This document shows positions 29,656 to 38,393 of a stretch of DNA of 64,000 nt, one piece after another. Below the pieces are notes generated by a model that saw only the letters and a list, made by a program, of their open reading frames with translations, was not told the origin of the DNA and did not search any database. Numbering within the stretch: the stretch's first letter is position 1; each line of letters starts with the position of its first letter. The stretch spans positions 248,001-312,000 of the forward strand of contig NZ_JAIWHV010000002.1 of assembly GCF_020177375.1 (NCBI RefSeq), in the 5' to 3' direction. The translations under genes and the position numbers were made by a program. The DNA comes from Saliphagus infecundisoli (GTDB taxonomy: Archaea; Halobacteriota; Halobacteria; Halobacteriales; Natrialbaceae).

Positions 29656-30864
29656 TCATTCGACCCACACGTCGAGGACGACGTGGGCGACCCCCGGGCT
29701 GTGGCTCTTCACTCGCCGCCGTTCGAGGATCTCGAGTTCGCGGCCCGCCCGGGAGACGGCCGACTCGAGCCGTTTTTCGGGTCGATCCCGGAGTTCGGAC
29801 TCGGGGGTGGCCTCGTGGTAGTGGACGACGCCGCCGGGAGCGAGCGCGCGGAGGGCGTCGTCGAGGTAGGTGTGGGCCGCCGCGGTTCGCTCGGTTCCGC
29901 CACGGTCCCCCCCCTCCGAACCGCCGCTGCCGTAGTAACCCATGACGATCCGGTCTGCACCTCCCGAGTCGGCGACGCCGTCGGCGACCGCCCGGCAGTC
30001 CGCCCGGTAGGCGTCGATCCGCTCCTCGACCCCGTTCAGGACGGCGTTCTCGAGCAGGTAGCGGAAGGCGGTCGGATTGATCTCCGCCGCAGTTACGTCC
30101 GCGCCGGCACGGGCCATCGGCAGCGTGAAGTAGCCGATCCCGGCGAACATGTCGAAGACGCGTTCCCCGGGTTCGACCGTCTCGCCCATCCGGACGCGCT
30201 CGGCCTGGTTTCCCGGCGAGAACATTACTCTCGAGGGATCGAGCGCGTACCGGGTGCCGTGTTCGGTATGGATCGTCTCCGTGTCGGCCTCGCCCGCAAG
30301 CAGCCGCGTCCGGGGTTCGCGGTAGGTGCCCGCGTCCCCGTCGGTCGCGATCCCGCAGTCGGCGAGCACGCTGTCGGCCTCGCCGTGATGTTCGAGCAGG
30401 GCCTCCCCCAACTCCCGCTCGTCGGGACAGTCCTCGGGAACGCTCACGAGGATCACCGAGCCGATCACGGCCCACGATCCAGGCACCGTCTCGAGAGCGG
30501 CCTCGTCCCAGCCCCGCTCGGCCAGCCGGTCGGCGAGGTCGGTCGTACGCCGGTCGGGATCGATCTGGCGGACGACCTCGAGAACGCGGGTCTCCGTCGG
30601 CGGCTCGGTGACCGGAAGCGCGACCCGCTCTCCGTCCTCGCGGTCGCCGCCGGCTCGCGCTGTGGTGGCGTCCTCGCTGTCCTCGGCCGTGCTCGCCTCC
30701 TCCCGGACGCGTCTCGAGTCGTCGTAGACGCCCTCCGTGCGAAGCGACTCGATGGCCGTCTCCACACGCGGTTTCTCGACGATCACCGCCAACGGCGCGT
30801 CGATCCGGTCGAGATCGGGCTCGACGGTCGCCTCCGGGTCCCCCGAATTCTGGTCATCGGTCAT
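29656..30864 (-). CDS. taw2: tRNA wybutosine-pathway protein Taw2 (Trm5/TYW2 family)
   Basis: A 402-residue class I SAM-dependent enzyme. The N-terminal region is followed by MFSPGNQAERVRMGE, the SAM loop VFDMFAGIGYFTLPMARAG, AAEINPTAFRYLLEN, then IVMGYYGSG and VHYHEATP, ending RVKSHSPGVAHVVLDV. Trm5 methyltransferases have an NLP catalytic motif where this protein has MGYYG, matching the aminocarboxypropyl transferase Taw2, which modifies G37 of tRNAPhe. A Gly/Glu-rich insertion follows that motif. Trm5b remains an alternative. It overlaps the nmd3 stop by one base (TGATG), implying coupled translation. Confidence 0.82.
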   Translation of the reverse strand: MTDDQNSGDPEATVEPDLDRIDAPLAVIVEKPRVETAIESLRTEGVYDDSRRVREEASTAEDSEDATTARAGGDREDGERVALPVTEPPTETRVLEVVRQIDPDRRTTDLADRLAERGWDEAALETVPGSWAVIGSVILVSVPEDCPDERELGEALLEHHGEADSVLADCGIATDGDAGTYREPRTRLLAGEADTETIHTEHGTRYALDPSRVMFSPGNQAERVRMGETVEPGERVFDMFAGIGYFTLPMARAGADVTAAEINPTAFRYLLENAVLNGVEERIDAYRADCRAVADGVADSGGADRIVMGYYGSGGSEGGDRGGTERTAAAHTYLDDALRALAPGGVVHYHEATPESELRDRPEKRLESAVSRAGRELEILERRRVKSHSPGVAHVVLDVWVE

Positions 30865-32033
30865 CAGTTCTGCCGGTCCGCGTAGGGGTCGTACGGTTCG
30901 TCCTCCCCCTCATCGCTTGCGGGGTCGTGGTCGGGGAGGACGTGCAGGCCCGCGCGGCTCTTCAGGACGGGGACGGTTTCGGCGTCGGGGTCAAAGTAGT
31001 CGGGTCGGGCGACGGTCTCGGCCTGGAACGTCTCCGGATCGAGGACCTGGACCGCGTTCTCGTCCTCGACGGTCACGACCGTCGTCTCCTGGGCGTCCTC
31101 GATGGCTCCCAGCCGTCGGGCATCGGGCGAGTCGCCCTCCTCGTAGCCCGCCTCGTACCGTTCCCCGGTCGTCACGCGGACGCCTTTGAGGTTCCCGCGG
31201 GCGCTGCGGACGAGGACCGGCCCACCCTCGTCGTCGGCGAGGTCGATGACCTCCCCCGGCCGGTAGGGCGGCAGGCGGACGGCGAACGTCACCCGGTACA
31301 CTTCGTTGCCGTCCTCGTCCTCCGTGACCAGGGTCTCGGCGTCGTTGACGCTGCCGCCGAACTCCTCTATCATCTTGTTCGAGATCTTCTTCCCGATCTT
31401 GTTCGTCGAGACCTTGATGTCGGCGCCGTCGTCGGTCTCAGTGAACTCGGTGACGAAGGCGTTTCGGTCGCCCGTCGCCTCCATTTCCGCGACCGTCCGC
31501 TCTGCGATCTCTCTGGCGCGCTCGACTTCCTCGCTCGTCGGGGTTCGGTCCTCGGCGCGGATCTGGACGGTGCTCGCGTAGTAGTCGCCCGCGATCCGGC
31601 CACACCGGGTGCAGGTCTGGCGGGCGATCCGGACGAGGATCGAACGCTCCTCCTCGACGGGCCGTCCGCGGGCGACCCCGGTGAAGTACGAGTGCATCCG
31701 GATCGTGTTCTCGTCTACCTGCTCGGGTTCGACCTGCCAGGCGAACTCCCGGACATCGACGTGGACCGCGACCGCCTCGCTTACCTCCTCGATCGCGACG
31801 TCGGTGTAGTCGTCGGCATCGACGTCCACCCAGCGCCGGCCCCGGTGGACCGCACCACACTGGGCACAGACGGAGACGTCGATCCGCTCGGGCGCCTCGA
31901 CGAACTCGAACTCCTCGAAGTAGCAGTCCTCACAGATCGCGGGACCGTCGCCCTCCTCCCCCTCCGCGGCCGCGGCGCTCTCCCGATCGATCGGGTCCCC
32001 ACACCGCGGACAGAACGCGCGCGACGTCGTCAT
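30864..32033 (-). CDS. nmd3: Nmd3 homologue
   Basis: A 389-residue archaeal Nmd3. In eukaryotes Nmd3 escorts the large ribosomal subunit; the archaeal role is presumably in subunit maturation. Four CxxC zinc motifs are visible: FCPRCGDP, ICEDCYF, VCAQCGAV and TCTRCGRI. The central domain (STNKIGKKISNKMIEEFGG) and SH3/OB-like region (VLVRSARGNLKGVR) follow. The C-terminus is acidic. ATG 32033 (MTTSRAFCPRCG) is the conserved start. A TATA-like CGTTTAAC lies 26-33 bp upstream. It is the first gene of the pair with taw2. Confidence 0.95.
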   Translation of the reverse strand: MTTSRAFCPRCGDPIDRESAAAAEGEEGDGPAICEDCYFEEFEFVEAPERIDVSVCAQCGAVHRGRRWVDVDADDYTDVAIEEVSEAVAVHVDVREFAWQVEPEQVDENTIRMHSYFTGVARGRPVEEERSILVRIARQTCTRCGRIAGDYYASTVQIRAEDRTPTSEEVERAREIAERTVAEMEATGDRNAFVTEFTETDDGADIKVSTNKIGKKISNKMIEEFGGSVNDAETLVTEDEDGNEVYRVTFAVRLPPYRPGEVIDLADDEGGPVLVRSARGNLKGVRVTTGERYEAGYEEGDSPDARRLGAIEDAQETTVVTVEDENAVQVLDPETFQAETVARPDYFDPDAETVPVLKSRAGLHVLPDHDPASDEGEDEPYDPYADRQN

Positions 32034-32146
32034 CGTCCCCCGTTGGACCCTCGGCCTGTTAAACGACCCGCTCGCCCGGCCACGCCCGTCGCGGGGCCTC
32101 TCACCCCGTGAGAACTCCACACGAAACGAGGGGGTCGAGATCCGGC

Positions 32147-32156
32147 CATATTTATC
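32147..32156 (+). promoter_or_regulatory. TATA box of htpX
   Basis: CATATTTATC lies 23-32 bp before the htpX ATG at 32179, the right distance for a leaderless or nearly leaderless transcript. Confidence 0.65.
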
Positions 32157-32178
32157 CTGTCAACCCCTACTGACGTCC

Positions 32179-33075
32179 ATGGACTGGCAGCCCGACTGGG
32201 GACTCCGCGCGCGGATGGGACTGACGATGTTTCTGCTCTTCTGTGTCTACCTCGTCTTCCTCGTCGGACTCACGACCGCCTTCGGCGGCGGCGCCGAGAG
32301 CCTCCTGCTGGTCGCCGTCCTCCTTGGAAGCTTCTCGCTCGTCCAGTTCTTCTTCAGCGACAAGATCACCCTCTGGAGCATGGGCGCCTCGAAAGTCGAC
32401 GAATCCGAGTACCCCGAGCTCCACGCCGCCGTCTCCCGGCTCTCCCAGCAGGCCGACCTCCCGAAGCCGACCGTCGCCGTCGTCGACTCCCGGACGCCAA
32501 ACGCCTTCGCGACGGGGCGCTCGCCGAGCAACGCCGCCGTCGCGGTGACCACCGGCCTGCTCGAGACCCTCGACCGGGAGGAGCTTGACGGCGTCCTCGC
32601 CCACGAACTCGCCCACGTCAAGAACCGCGACGTCGCCGTGATGACCATCGCCTCCTTTCTCTCGACGGTCGCCTTCCTCATCGTCCGCTTCGGCGGCCAG
32701 ATGATGTTCTACACCGGCGGCGGACGGGGCCGGGACGGCAAGGGTGCGGCCGGGATCCTGGTCGCGATCCTGGTCTCCCTTCTCGTCTGGATCGTCAGCT
32801 ACCTGCTGATCCGAGCGCTCTCGCGCTATCGCGAGTTCGCCGCGGATCGTGGTGCGGCCGCGATCACGGGCAACCCCTCGGGGCTCGCGAGCGCGCTCAT
32901 GAAGATCTCCGGCGAGATGGAGAAGGTGCCCGACGACGACCTCAGGGAGGAAGCCGAGATGAACGCCTTCTTCATCATCCCGATCAGGTCGGGCATCGTC
33001 GGCCGACTCTTTTCGACTCACCCCTCGACCGAACGCCGGATCGAGCAGCTCCGCGAGCTCGAACGCGGGATGTAG
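32179..33075 (+). CDS. htpX: membrane zinc protease HtpX
   Basis: A 298-residue M48 family membrane protease for quality control of membrane proteins. Two N-terminal membrane segments (about residues 14-34 and 40-60) precede the zinc motif HELAH at 142-146, and two further hydrophobic segments lie around residues 155-170 and 190-210. The third zinc ligand is the Glu in YREFAADR. The next gene encodes PspAB, a known genomic partner of HtpX. Confidence 0.96.
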   Translation: MDWQPDWGLRARMGLTMFLLFCVYLVFLVGLTTAFGGGAESLLLVAVLLGSFSLVQFFFSDKITLWSMGASKVDESEYPELHAAVSRLSQQADLPKPTVAVVDSRTPNAFATGRSPSNAAVAVTTGLLETLDREELDGVLAHELAHVKNRDVAVMTIASFLSTVAFLIVRFGGQMMFYTGGGRGRDGKGAAGILVAILVSLLVWIVSYLLIRALSRYREFAADRGAAAITGNPSGLASALMKISGEMEKVPDDDLREEAEMNAFFIIPIRSGIVGRLFSTHPSTERRIEQLRELERGM

Positions 33076-33118
33076 CGGGAAGCGGGGGGTTTCTAAGGCT
33101 CGACCACCGACCCCCGCC

Positions 33119-33724
33119 ATGGGACTGTTAGACGGGCTCCGGTCGGTGCTTGGCGTGCGCGCGGAGTCGGACGCCAAACGCGAGGCCGACCCCGAGGACC
33201 TCTTCGGGATGAGTACCGCCTACCTCACGATGGAGGCGGACCTGGGCTACGACTCCGCCGACGCGGGCGCGCTCTGCTTTTCCGGCGTCGACTCGAAGCG
33301 CTTTCGCGAGGCGGTCGAGGAGGTCCAGGCCATCCTTGAGGCGGGCCAGGAGGAGACCGAGACCGACTTTCGGATCACGGAGGACGACCACGGCTACCAC
33401 TGGGTCGTCCTGGAGGACACCGACCCCGAGGACCTGATCACGAGCCTCCACTTCGCTGCCGACACCTTCATCGAGGAGGGGTTTGGCTCCCGGCTGCTCG
33501 CCGCCGTCTTCGCCTATCGCAACGAGGACGGCCCCGCCTACTGGATCTACTCCTTCCGGCGGGGCGCGTTCTACCCCTTTGCCCCCCGCTCGGGCCATGA
33601 ACGGGACTCGAGCGCCGAGTTCAAACTCGAGTCGACCCTTGAGGGCGAACTCGAGATCGAGGACGAAAAGGAGCGCTGGCACCCCCTCTGGCCGAGCGCG
33701 GCCGGCGATCATCCCTGGGAGTGA
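33119..33724 (+). CDS. pspAB: PspA-associated protein PspAB
   Basis: A 201-residue soluble protein starting MGLLDGLRSVLGV. The family pattern is visible in EDLFGMSTAYLTMEADLGY, SAGALCFSGVDS-like DAGALCFSGVDSKRF, and HYHWVVLEDTD-like GYHWVVLEDTDPEDL with YWIYSFRRGAFYPFAP. PspAB proteins accompany HtpX and PspA-type envelope stress systems in actinobacteria and archaea; a direct function is not established. It starts 43 bp after htpX, so cotranscription is likely. No PspA homologue is in the window. Confidence 0.85.
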   Translation: MGLLDGLRSVLGVRAESDAKREADPEDLFGMSTAYLTMEADLGYDSADAGALCFSGVDSKRFREAVEEVQAILEAGQEETETDFRITEDDHGYHWVVLEDTDPEDLITSLHFAADTFIEEGFGSRLLAAVFAYRNEDGPAYWIYSFRRGAFYPFAPRSGHERDSSAEFKLESTLEGELEIEDEKERWHPLWPSAAGDHPWE

Positions 33725-33793
33725 CGACGTCGTCGATCCGCGACCGACCCCGCTTCCCGCTCGCAGTTTCACTTCCACTTTCCTGTTAAAGAG

Positions 33794-33802
33794 GCTTTAT
33801 GG
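33794..33802 (+). promoter_or_regulatory. TATA box of radA
   Basis: GCTTTATGG lies 24-32 bp before the radA ATG at 33826, in an AT-richer pocket (TGTTAAAGAGGCTTTATGG). It predicts a leaderless mRNA and supports ATG 33826 over the in-frame ATG at 33799, which lies inside the promoter. Confidence 0.65.
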
Positions 33803-33825
33803 CCCCCGGGCGACAACGACGGGGT

Positions 33826-34857
33826 ATGGCAGACGCAGACCTAGAGACCCTCCCCGGCGTCGGACCGGCGACCGCTGACAAGCTCTTCGAGGCGGGCTTC
33901 GATAGCTTCCAGAGCCTCGCGGTCGCCTCGCCCTCCGAGCTGTCGAACACGGCCGACGTCGGCGAGTCGACCGCGAGCGACATCGTTCAGGCCGCCCGCG
34001 ACGCGGCGGACATCGGCGGCTTCGAGACCGGCTCGACGGTCCTCGAGCGACGAAACGAGATCGGCAAGCTCTCCTGGCACATCGACGAGGTCGACGACCT
34101 GCTGGGCGGCGGCATCGAGACCCAGTCGATCACCGAGGTGTACGGCGAGTTCGGCGCCGGCAAGTCCCAGGTCACCCACCAGATGGCCGTCAACGTCCAG
34201 CTTCCAAAGGAGGTCGGCGGTCTCCACGGGTCGTGTATCTTCGTCGACAGCGAGGACACCTTCCGGCCCGAGCGGATCGACGACATGGTTCGGGGCCTCC
34301 CCGAGGAGGCCATCGAGGCCGCTCTGGAGGACCGCGAGATCGAGGGTAGCCCCAGCGACGAGGAGGCGATGGAGCAACTCGTCGAGGAGATTTTAGAGAA
34401 GATCCACGTCGCGAAGGCGTTCAACTCGAACCACCAGATGCTCTTGGCCGAGAAGGCCAACGAACTCGCCGGCGAACGCGAGGACGACGACTACCCGGTT
34501 CGGCTGGTCTGTGTCGACTCGCTGACCGCCCACTTCCGGGCGGAGTACGTCGGCCGGGGCAACCTCGCCGACCGCCAGCAGAAGCTGAACAAGCACCTCC
34601 ACGACATCGACAAGGTCGGCAACCTCCACAACGCCGCCGTCATCGTCACCAACCAGGTCGCCTCGAACCCCGACTCCTTTTTCGGCGACCCGACCCAGCC
34701 CATCGGGGGGAACATCCTGGGTCACAAGTCCACGTTCCGGATGTATCTCCGGAAATCGAAGGGCGACAAGCGGATCGTCCGCCTCGTCGACGCGCCCAAC
34801 CTCGCCGACGGCGAGGCCGTCATGCGCGTTCAGGACGGCGGACTCAAACCCGAGTAA
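33826..34857 (+). CDS. radA: DNA repair and recombination protein RadA
   Basis: A 343-residue archaeal RecA/Rad51 recombinase, the family's usual haloarchaeal length. The N-terminal helix-hairpin-helix domain ([19 protein letters not shown]) is followed by Walker [10 protein letters not shown] (residues 107-115), [13 protein letters not shown], Walker [15 protein letters not shown], and the DNA-binding loop L2 region ([17 protein letters not shown]). It catalyses strand exchange in homologous recombination. It is transcribed from its own promoter and converges on the sufU-like gene. Confidence 0.99.
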   Translation: MADADLETLPGVGPATADKLFEAGFDSFQSLAVASPSELSNTADVGESTASDIVQAARDAADIGGFETGSTVLERRNEIGKLSWHIDEVDDLLGGGIETQSITEVYGEFGAGKSQVTHQMAVNVQLPKEVGGLHGSCIFVDSEDTFRPERIDDMVRGLPEEAIEAALEDREIEGSPSDEEAMEQLVEEILEKIHVAKAFNSNHQMLLAEKANELAGEREDDDYPVRLVCVDSLTAHFRAEYVGRGNLADRQQKLNKHLHDIDKVGNLHNAAVIVTNQVASNPDSFFGDPTQPIGGNILGHKSTFRMYLRKSKGDKRIVRLVDAPNLADGEAVMRVQDGGLKPE

Positions 34858-34962
34858 GGCCCGAACGGTCCCGGTACGACGGCGGTTTTTCGTGTCGTTT
34901 CTTCGTGGCCACCGAGTCGGCGGCACCATCCAGAAAGCAGGGGTGGCCCCGGACGCCGCGGC

Positions 34963-35388
34963 CTACTCCTCGTCGTCCTCGGTCGTCGTCCGTTCCTTGT
35001 CGAGTTCGCCCCGGTGGATCTCGGCGCCGTCTTGGGCGACCTTCTCGGCGAGGACGGCACACTTGATCCGCATCGGGGAGACCTCCACTCCCAGCAGGTC
35101 GACCGCGTCGTCGCGGTCCATCTCGAGGAGTTCGTCTATCGTTGCTCCCTGGAGTTCCGTCGAGAGCAGGCTTGCCGACGCCTGGCTGATCGCACAGCCG
35201 TCGCCGGTAAAGGAGAGTTGCTCGATCCGCTCGTCGTCGTCGAGGCGGACGTCGATGCGGATCTCGTCGCCACACATCGGGTTCTCGCCGACGTGGCTGA
35301 ACGTCGGCTCCTCGAGTTCCCCATAGTTCCTGGGGTTCTTGTAGTGATCGAGGATCTGCTGTCGGTACATGTCCGAGCCCATTCCCAT
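34963..35388 (-). CDS. sufU: Fe-S cluster assembly scaffold, NifU/IscU/SufU N-terminal family
   Basis: A 141-residue SUF-type scaffold. The three conserved cysteines are Cys39 (ENPMCGDEI), Cys65 (TGDGCAISQASASLL) and Cys110 (MRIKCAVL). The Asp in CGDE is the usual fourth ligand. The region between the second and third Cys has the longer SufU-type spacing, so it may act as a zinc-dependent sulfurtransferase partner of SufS or as a scaffold. ATG 35388 (MGMGSDMYRQQI) is preferred over GTG 35397. No other suf genes are adjacent. Confidence 0.92.
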   Translation of the reverse strand: MGMGSDMYRQQILDHYKNPRNYGELEEPTFSHVGENPMCGDEIRIDVRLDDDERIEQLSFTGDGCAISQASASLLSTELQGATIDELLEMDRDDAVDLLGVEVSPMRIKCAVLAEKVAQDGAEIHRGELDKERTTTEDDEE

Positions 35389-35432
35389 AGTTGTCACTGG
35401 TAGGAGGGTCCGTCCGAAAAGGGTTGCGCCCG

Positions 35433-35711
35433 TCAGGCCGCCCCTTCGTCGGGATCGATCGGCGGATTCAGGTAGCAGGCGTCGGCGACGACGGCGGCCG
35501 CGACGACCGCCGCCGGAACCAGGGCCCCTTCGACTGCTACTCCCGCAACGGGCGCGATGGCCAGTGCGACCCCGAAGACGACCGGGATGACCGCGAGCAT
35601 GAGGTCGTACCGGTCCGCCGAGGCGAGGACGGTGACCAGTCGTTCGAGTGGATCCGGCCGCCGATCGGGGTCGTGTCTCCGTCGTCTGGAGCTGTCGATC
35701 GTCTCGGTCAT
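35433..35711 (-). CDS. small haloarchaeal membrane protein
   Basis: A 92-residue protein with a charged N-terminus (MTETIDSSRRRRHDPDRR), an amphipathic segment DPLERLVTVLASADRYDLML, then two hydrophobic segments (VIPVVFGVALAIAPVAGV and LVPAAVVAAAVVADACY). Similar short membrane proteins with the DRYDLMLAxIP motif occur in haloarchaea. Function is unknown. ATG 35711 is the best start; the in-frame Met upstream (35726) is weaker. Confidence 0.65.
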   Translation of the reverse strand: MTETIDSSRRRRHDPDRRPDPLERLVTVLASADRYDLMLAVIPVVFGVALAIAPVAGVAVEGALVPAAVVAAAVVADACYLNPPIDPDEGAA

Positions 35712-35828
35712 CGTTCTCACCTCCAATCGACGGAAGGCGCTCCGATCACAAAAGTTCTACGGGGCCGAGCGACGACACCGTCGGGTCGCATCGCTTTTGG
35801 TCTGCCAGCACCAATTCGAGCCAACGCC

Positions 35829-36278
35829 GTGGCCATCACCGACAAGATCTACGTCAAGAACCACCGCCAGCTCGCCTCCCAGCTTGAGACGTCCATCCCG
35901 AAGGGGGCGTTCAAGGGCGCGACCCTCGACGTCCTCTTCCAGGGATCGGGTCTCGAGAAGTTAGACGACGCGAGCCAGGAGCGGGTGCTCGACTTCGCGA
36001 GCGACTTTCTCGACTGCGACTGCGAGACCAACCCCTACTGTGGCTGCCCCGAACGGAAGTTCGCCGGCTACCTGCTCGACCTGCGCGCACAGGGGCTCGG
36101 CCCCGACGCCATCGTCGACGTGATGGGCGACGACTACATGCTCTACGCCTACCCCGGCGACGTCCTCTCCTTTCTCGACGACGCCGTCCGGACCCTGGAG
36201 GCGGCCGAGGCCCTTGCCCGGGTCGACGGCGCCGACGCCGACGAAATCGCCGGGGTCAGGCGCGACCTCGCGCGATAA
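35829..36278 (+). CDS. conserved haloarchaeal protein with Cys cluster (DUF5814-like)
   Basis: A 149-residue protein starting at GTG 35829 (VAITDKIYVKNHRQLASQLE). The middle carries a Cys-rich cluster, FLDCDCETNPYCGCPERKF, able to bind zinc or an iron-sulfur cluster. The C-terminal half is helical with DDYMLYAYPGDVLSFLDDAV. I recall a haloarchaea-specific family (DUF5814) of this pattern. The cluster resembles metal-binding insertions of nucleic-acid enzymes, but no catalytic motif is present. Confidence 0.78.
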   Translation: MAITDKIYVKNHRQLASQLETSIPKGAFKGATLDVLFQGSGLEKLDDASQERVLDFASDFLDCDCETNPYCGCPERKFAGYLLDLRAQGLGPDAIVDVMGDDYMLYAYPGDVLSFLDDAVRTLEAAEALARVDGADADEIAGVRRDLAR

Positions 36279-36290
36279 CGCTCTCCCGGC

Positions 36291-36704
36291 TCAGCCCAGG
36301 CGGTACGGCCCCTGCTCGCCGTCCGTGATCTCGTCGTCCGCGTCCAGATCGTCGAGCAGGAGCACCTCTTCCTCGCCTTCCAGTCGGTCCTGGAGCTCGG
36401 TGACGTACTCGCGGTACTCCGCGACCTGTTCCCGGAGGTGTTCGGACTCGAGTTCGAGGCGTTCGTGTTCCCGGACGAAGCTCTTCGAGACCTCGACGGT
36501 CGGGGGGAACGAGGGCTCGTCTTCCGTCCGGCCGAGTTCGTCCTCGGGGACGACCGCGACCTCGCCGTCGTGGGCGACGAGCATGTCGACGTAGTCCCTG
36601 AACACCGACGACAGCGAGATGTCCCGCTCCTCGGCGATCTCCTGGAGCGCGACGAAGGCGTCCTCGTTGACCCGGAAGGAGACGGTCTTGTTCTTGTTGC
36701 CCAT
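36291..36704 (-). CDS. ribbon-helix-helix protein with coiled coil
   Basis: A 137-residue protein. The N-terminal 45 residues (MGNKNKTVSFRVNEDAFVAL, then DISLSSVFRDYVDML) form a ribbon-helix-helix DNA-binding domain. A long Glu-rich heptad region (FVREHERLELESEHLREQ and beyond) predicts a coiled coil, and the C-terminus is acidic. It is probably a dimeric transcription regulator or nucleoid-associated factor. A TATA-like CGTTAAGTGG lies about 30 bp upstream, predicting a leaderless mRNA. It is next to the RPA operon in the same direction. Confidence 0.8.
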   Translation of the reverse strand: MGNKNKTVSFRVNEDAFVALQEIAEERDISLSSVFRDYVDMLVAHDGEVAVVPEDELGRTEDEPSFPPTVEVSKSFVREHERLELESEHLREQVAEYREYVTELQDRLEGEEEVLLLDDLDADDEITDGEQGPYRLG

Positions 36705-36785
36705 TCGGGCCGTTCTTCCCCGCCAGTCCACTTAACGATTCGTCAGACGGCCGGCCGTGAGCGATCGCTGAAGCGGGCGGTCGGG

Positions 36786-37406
36786 TCAGTCCGCCGATCC
36801 CTCGACGCTCTCCAAGGCTTCGACGACCGCCCGGCGATAGTTCTCGACGGGGAGGTCGTAGCGCTCGTCGACCATCCGGGCGTACTCGTTGCCCGTCGCG
36901 TCGGGGGCGCCCTCGGGTGATTCCTCCTCGGCTTCCCACGCCTCGAACGCCTCGATCCGGTCCAAGGTGCGCTCTGCGGTCTCGACGACCCAGCGGTTCC
37001 GGGTTGCCTCGTCGACGACCGCGATCGACTCCGGCCGCAGAGAGACGTTGACGGTGCCGTCGTCGGTCTCGTAGGTTCGGGGTTTGCCGACGACCGAGAC
37101 GTACGCCGGGGTCTCTGCCTCCCGCAGGACGGAGGCGGCCTCGGGCTGGTACTGGCCGGCGTAGACGAAGAACGTGCCCGTGGGGTCGACGACCCGGCCG
37201 CGCCAGTACTCGCTGTCCTCGCCGACGTCCTCGGTTTCGGTGAGGGTGCCGACGACGAAGACGCGGTTGGCCCGCTCTCCGGTCGGGAGCAGCGCGTAGT
37301 TGGGCGCGCGCTCCTCGTCGCTCTCCTTGAACGTGTAGGTCGCGTCGTTGAACTCGCTGGCGAACGTCCGGCGTGCGACCTCTCGGGTGAGCTGTGATCC
37401 GGACAT
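36786..37406 (-). CDS. rpap: RPA-associated protein
   Basis: A 206-residue OB-fold protein of the archaeal RPA-associated family (COG3390). It starts MSGSQLTREVARRTFASEFN, a conserved N-terminal helix, followed by the OB region VFVVGTLTETEDV, YWRGRVVDPTGTFFVYAGQY and YVSVVGKPRTYE. Such proteins are co-transcribed with and bind their cognate RPA in haloarchaea. It begins immediately after the RPA stop codon (37406/37407), so translation is likely coupled. Confidence 0.92.
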   Translation of the reverse strand: MSGSQLTREVARRTFASEFNDATYTFKESDEERAPNYALLPTGERANRVFVVGTLTETEDVGEDSEYWRGRVVDPTGTFFVYAGQYQPEAASVLREAETPAYVSVVGKPRTYETDDGTVNVSLRPESIAVVDEATRNRWVVETAERTLDRIEAFEAWEAEEESPEGAPDATGNEYARMVDERYDLPVENYRRAVVEALESVEGSAD

Positions 37407-38336
37407 CTACATCGACCTCGCTCTGATCAGCAGGGCCTCGCCATCCACGGCCCCATCGAGCTCCTCGACGTCGTCTGCGAGCACGTACCGGCCAAAGGTG
37501 GGCCCCTCGATCCGGTAGTAGGTGCCGACGACCCGACCGCGGATCTCGTCTGCGACGACCGTCGTATCGAGGGCGTCCATCGCCATCTCCTTTGCCTCCT
37601 CGAGACTGATGCCCGTGAGGCCCTCGGTCGCCTCGGCGTCGAAGATGACCTCGTGGGCGTCGATGCCGTCGTCGACGACGCCCTTGATGCGGAGGTCGAA
37701 CTCGCCTTCGACCTCGCCGTGTTCGTTACACCGGCCGTTCTGGAGCACGCGCGTGCAGTCGTCGTGGGGACAGCGCTTGATCAGCCCGCTGCCCCGTTGC
37801 ATGTCGACGAGTGCCCCTTCGACGACGCTGGTGTCGTCGCCGACCTCCAGATCCCCCTCTACTTCCTCGATGCCCGTCGTCGAGTTGAGCTTGACCGAGT
37901 ACCGGCCCTCGTACTCGTCGGTGACGACGTTTCGAAGCTCGTAGACGCCGCCCTCCGAGAGCGAGGGAAGGTCGGATTTGGCCCACTTCGTGAACTTGAT
38001 CGTTCCCGTGGGATCGCCGAGCAGACCGACCTGGGCGACCGAGTCGCTTCTTGGCTCCCAGAGCTCGATCACCTTCGCCGTGAGGTCGATCCACTGTTCG
38101 GGCTCGTCGACGTCCTCGATCTCCGCGGCCTCGCTCCCGCCGCCGGCGATGTCCTCGCGCTCCAGGCCCGCCTCCTCCAGGTAGTGGTTGGTGACGCTGC
38201 GTCGGGCCTCCTCGACGGGCACCTTGTACTCGTCGACGAGGGTCCGCAGGCGTCCCTCGACGTCGTCTACTGCGACGTCGATGTGGTCTGAAAACTGCTC
38301 GTGTACGTCCTCCGCGTGTTGTCGTACGTCGCTCAT
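37407..38336 (-). CDS. rpa: replication protein A (single-stranded DNA-binding)
   Basis: A 309-residue single-stranded DNA-binding protein, most like haloarchaeal Rpa3-type. An N-terminal helical region (DVHEQFSDHIDVAVDDV) precedes two OB folds; the first contains VGLLGDPTGTIKFTKWAKSD, the second follows IKRCPHDDCTRVLQNGRCNEHG, a four-ligand zinc finger. It protects single-stranded DNA in replication and repair. A micro-ORF ends 4 nt before its ATG, and the operon promoter lies about 60 bp upstream. The RPA-associated gene follows directly. Confidence 0.95.
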   Translation of the reverse strand: MSDVRQHAEDVHEQFSDHIDVAVDDVEGRLRTLVDEYKVPVEEARRSVTNHYLEEAGLEREDIAGGGSEAAEIEDVDEPEQWIDLTAKVIELWEPRSDSVAQVGLLGDPTGTIKFTKWAKSDLPSLSEGGVYELRNVVTDEYEGRYSVKLNSTTGIEEVEGDLEVGDDTSVVEGALVDMQRGSGLIKRCPHDDCTRVLQNGRCNEHGEVEGEFDLRIKGVVDDGIDAHEVIFDAEATEGLTGISLEEAKEMAMDALDTTVVADEIRGRVVGTYYRIEGPTFGRYVLADDVEELDGAVDGEALLIRARSM

Positions 38337-38340
38337 TGTC

Positions 38341-38373
38341 TCACGCCTCCGCCTGTGTTTCGTTGGGAGGCAT
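38341..38373 (-). CDS. 10-codon micro-ORF upstream of rpa
   Basis: ATG 38373 opens a frame MPPNETQAEA that ends with TGA at 38341-38343, 4 nt before the rpa ATG. The TATA box centred near 38399 puts the expected transcription start at about 38372, so this ATG would be the first codon of a leaderless mRNA. It may be a translated leader that couples or tunes rpa translation. A chance ORF is possible; only the geometry supports it. Confidence 0.4.
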   Translation of the reverse strand: MPPNETQAEA

Positions 38374-38393
38374 GTCGGTCTTCGCTCCCGATC

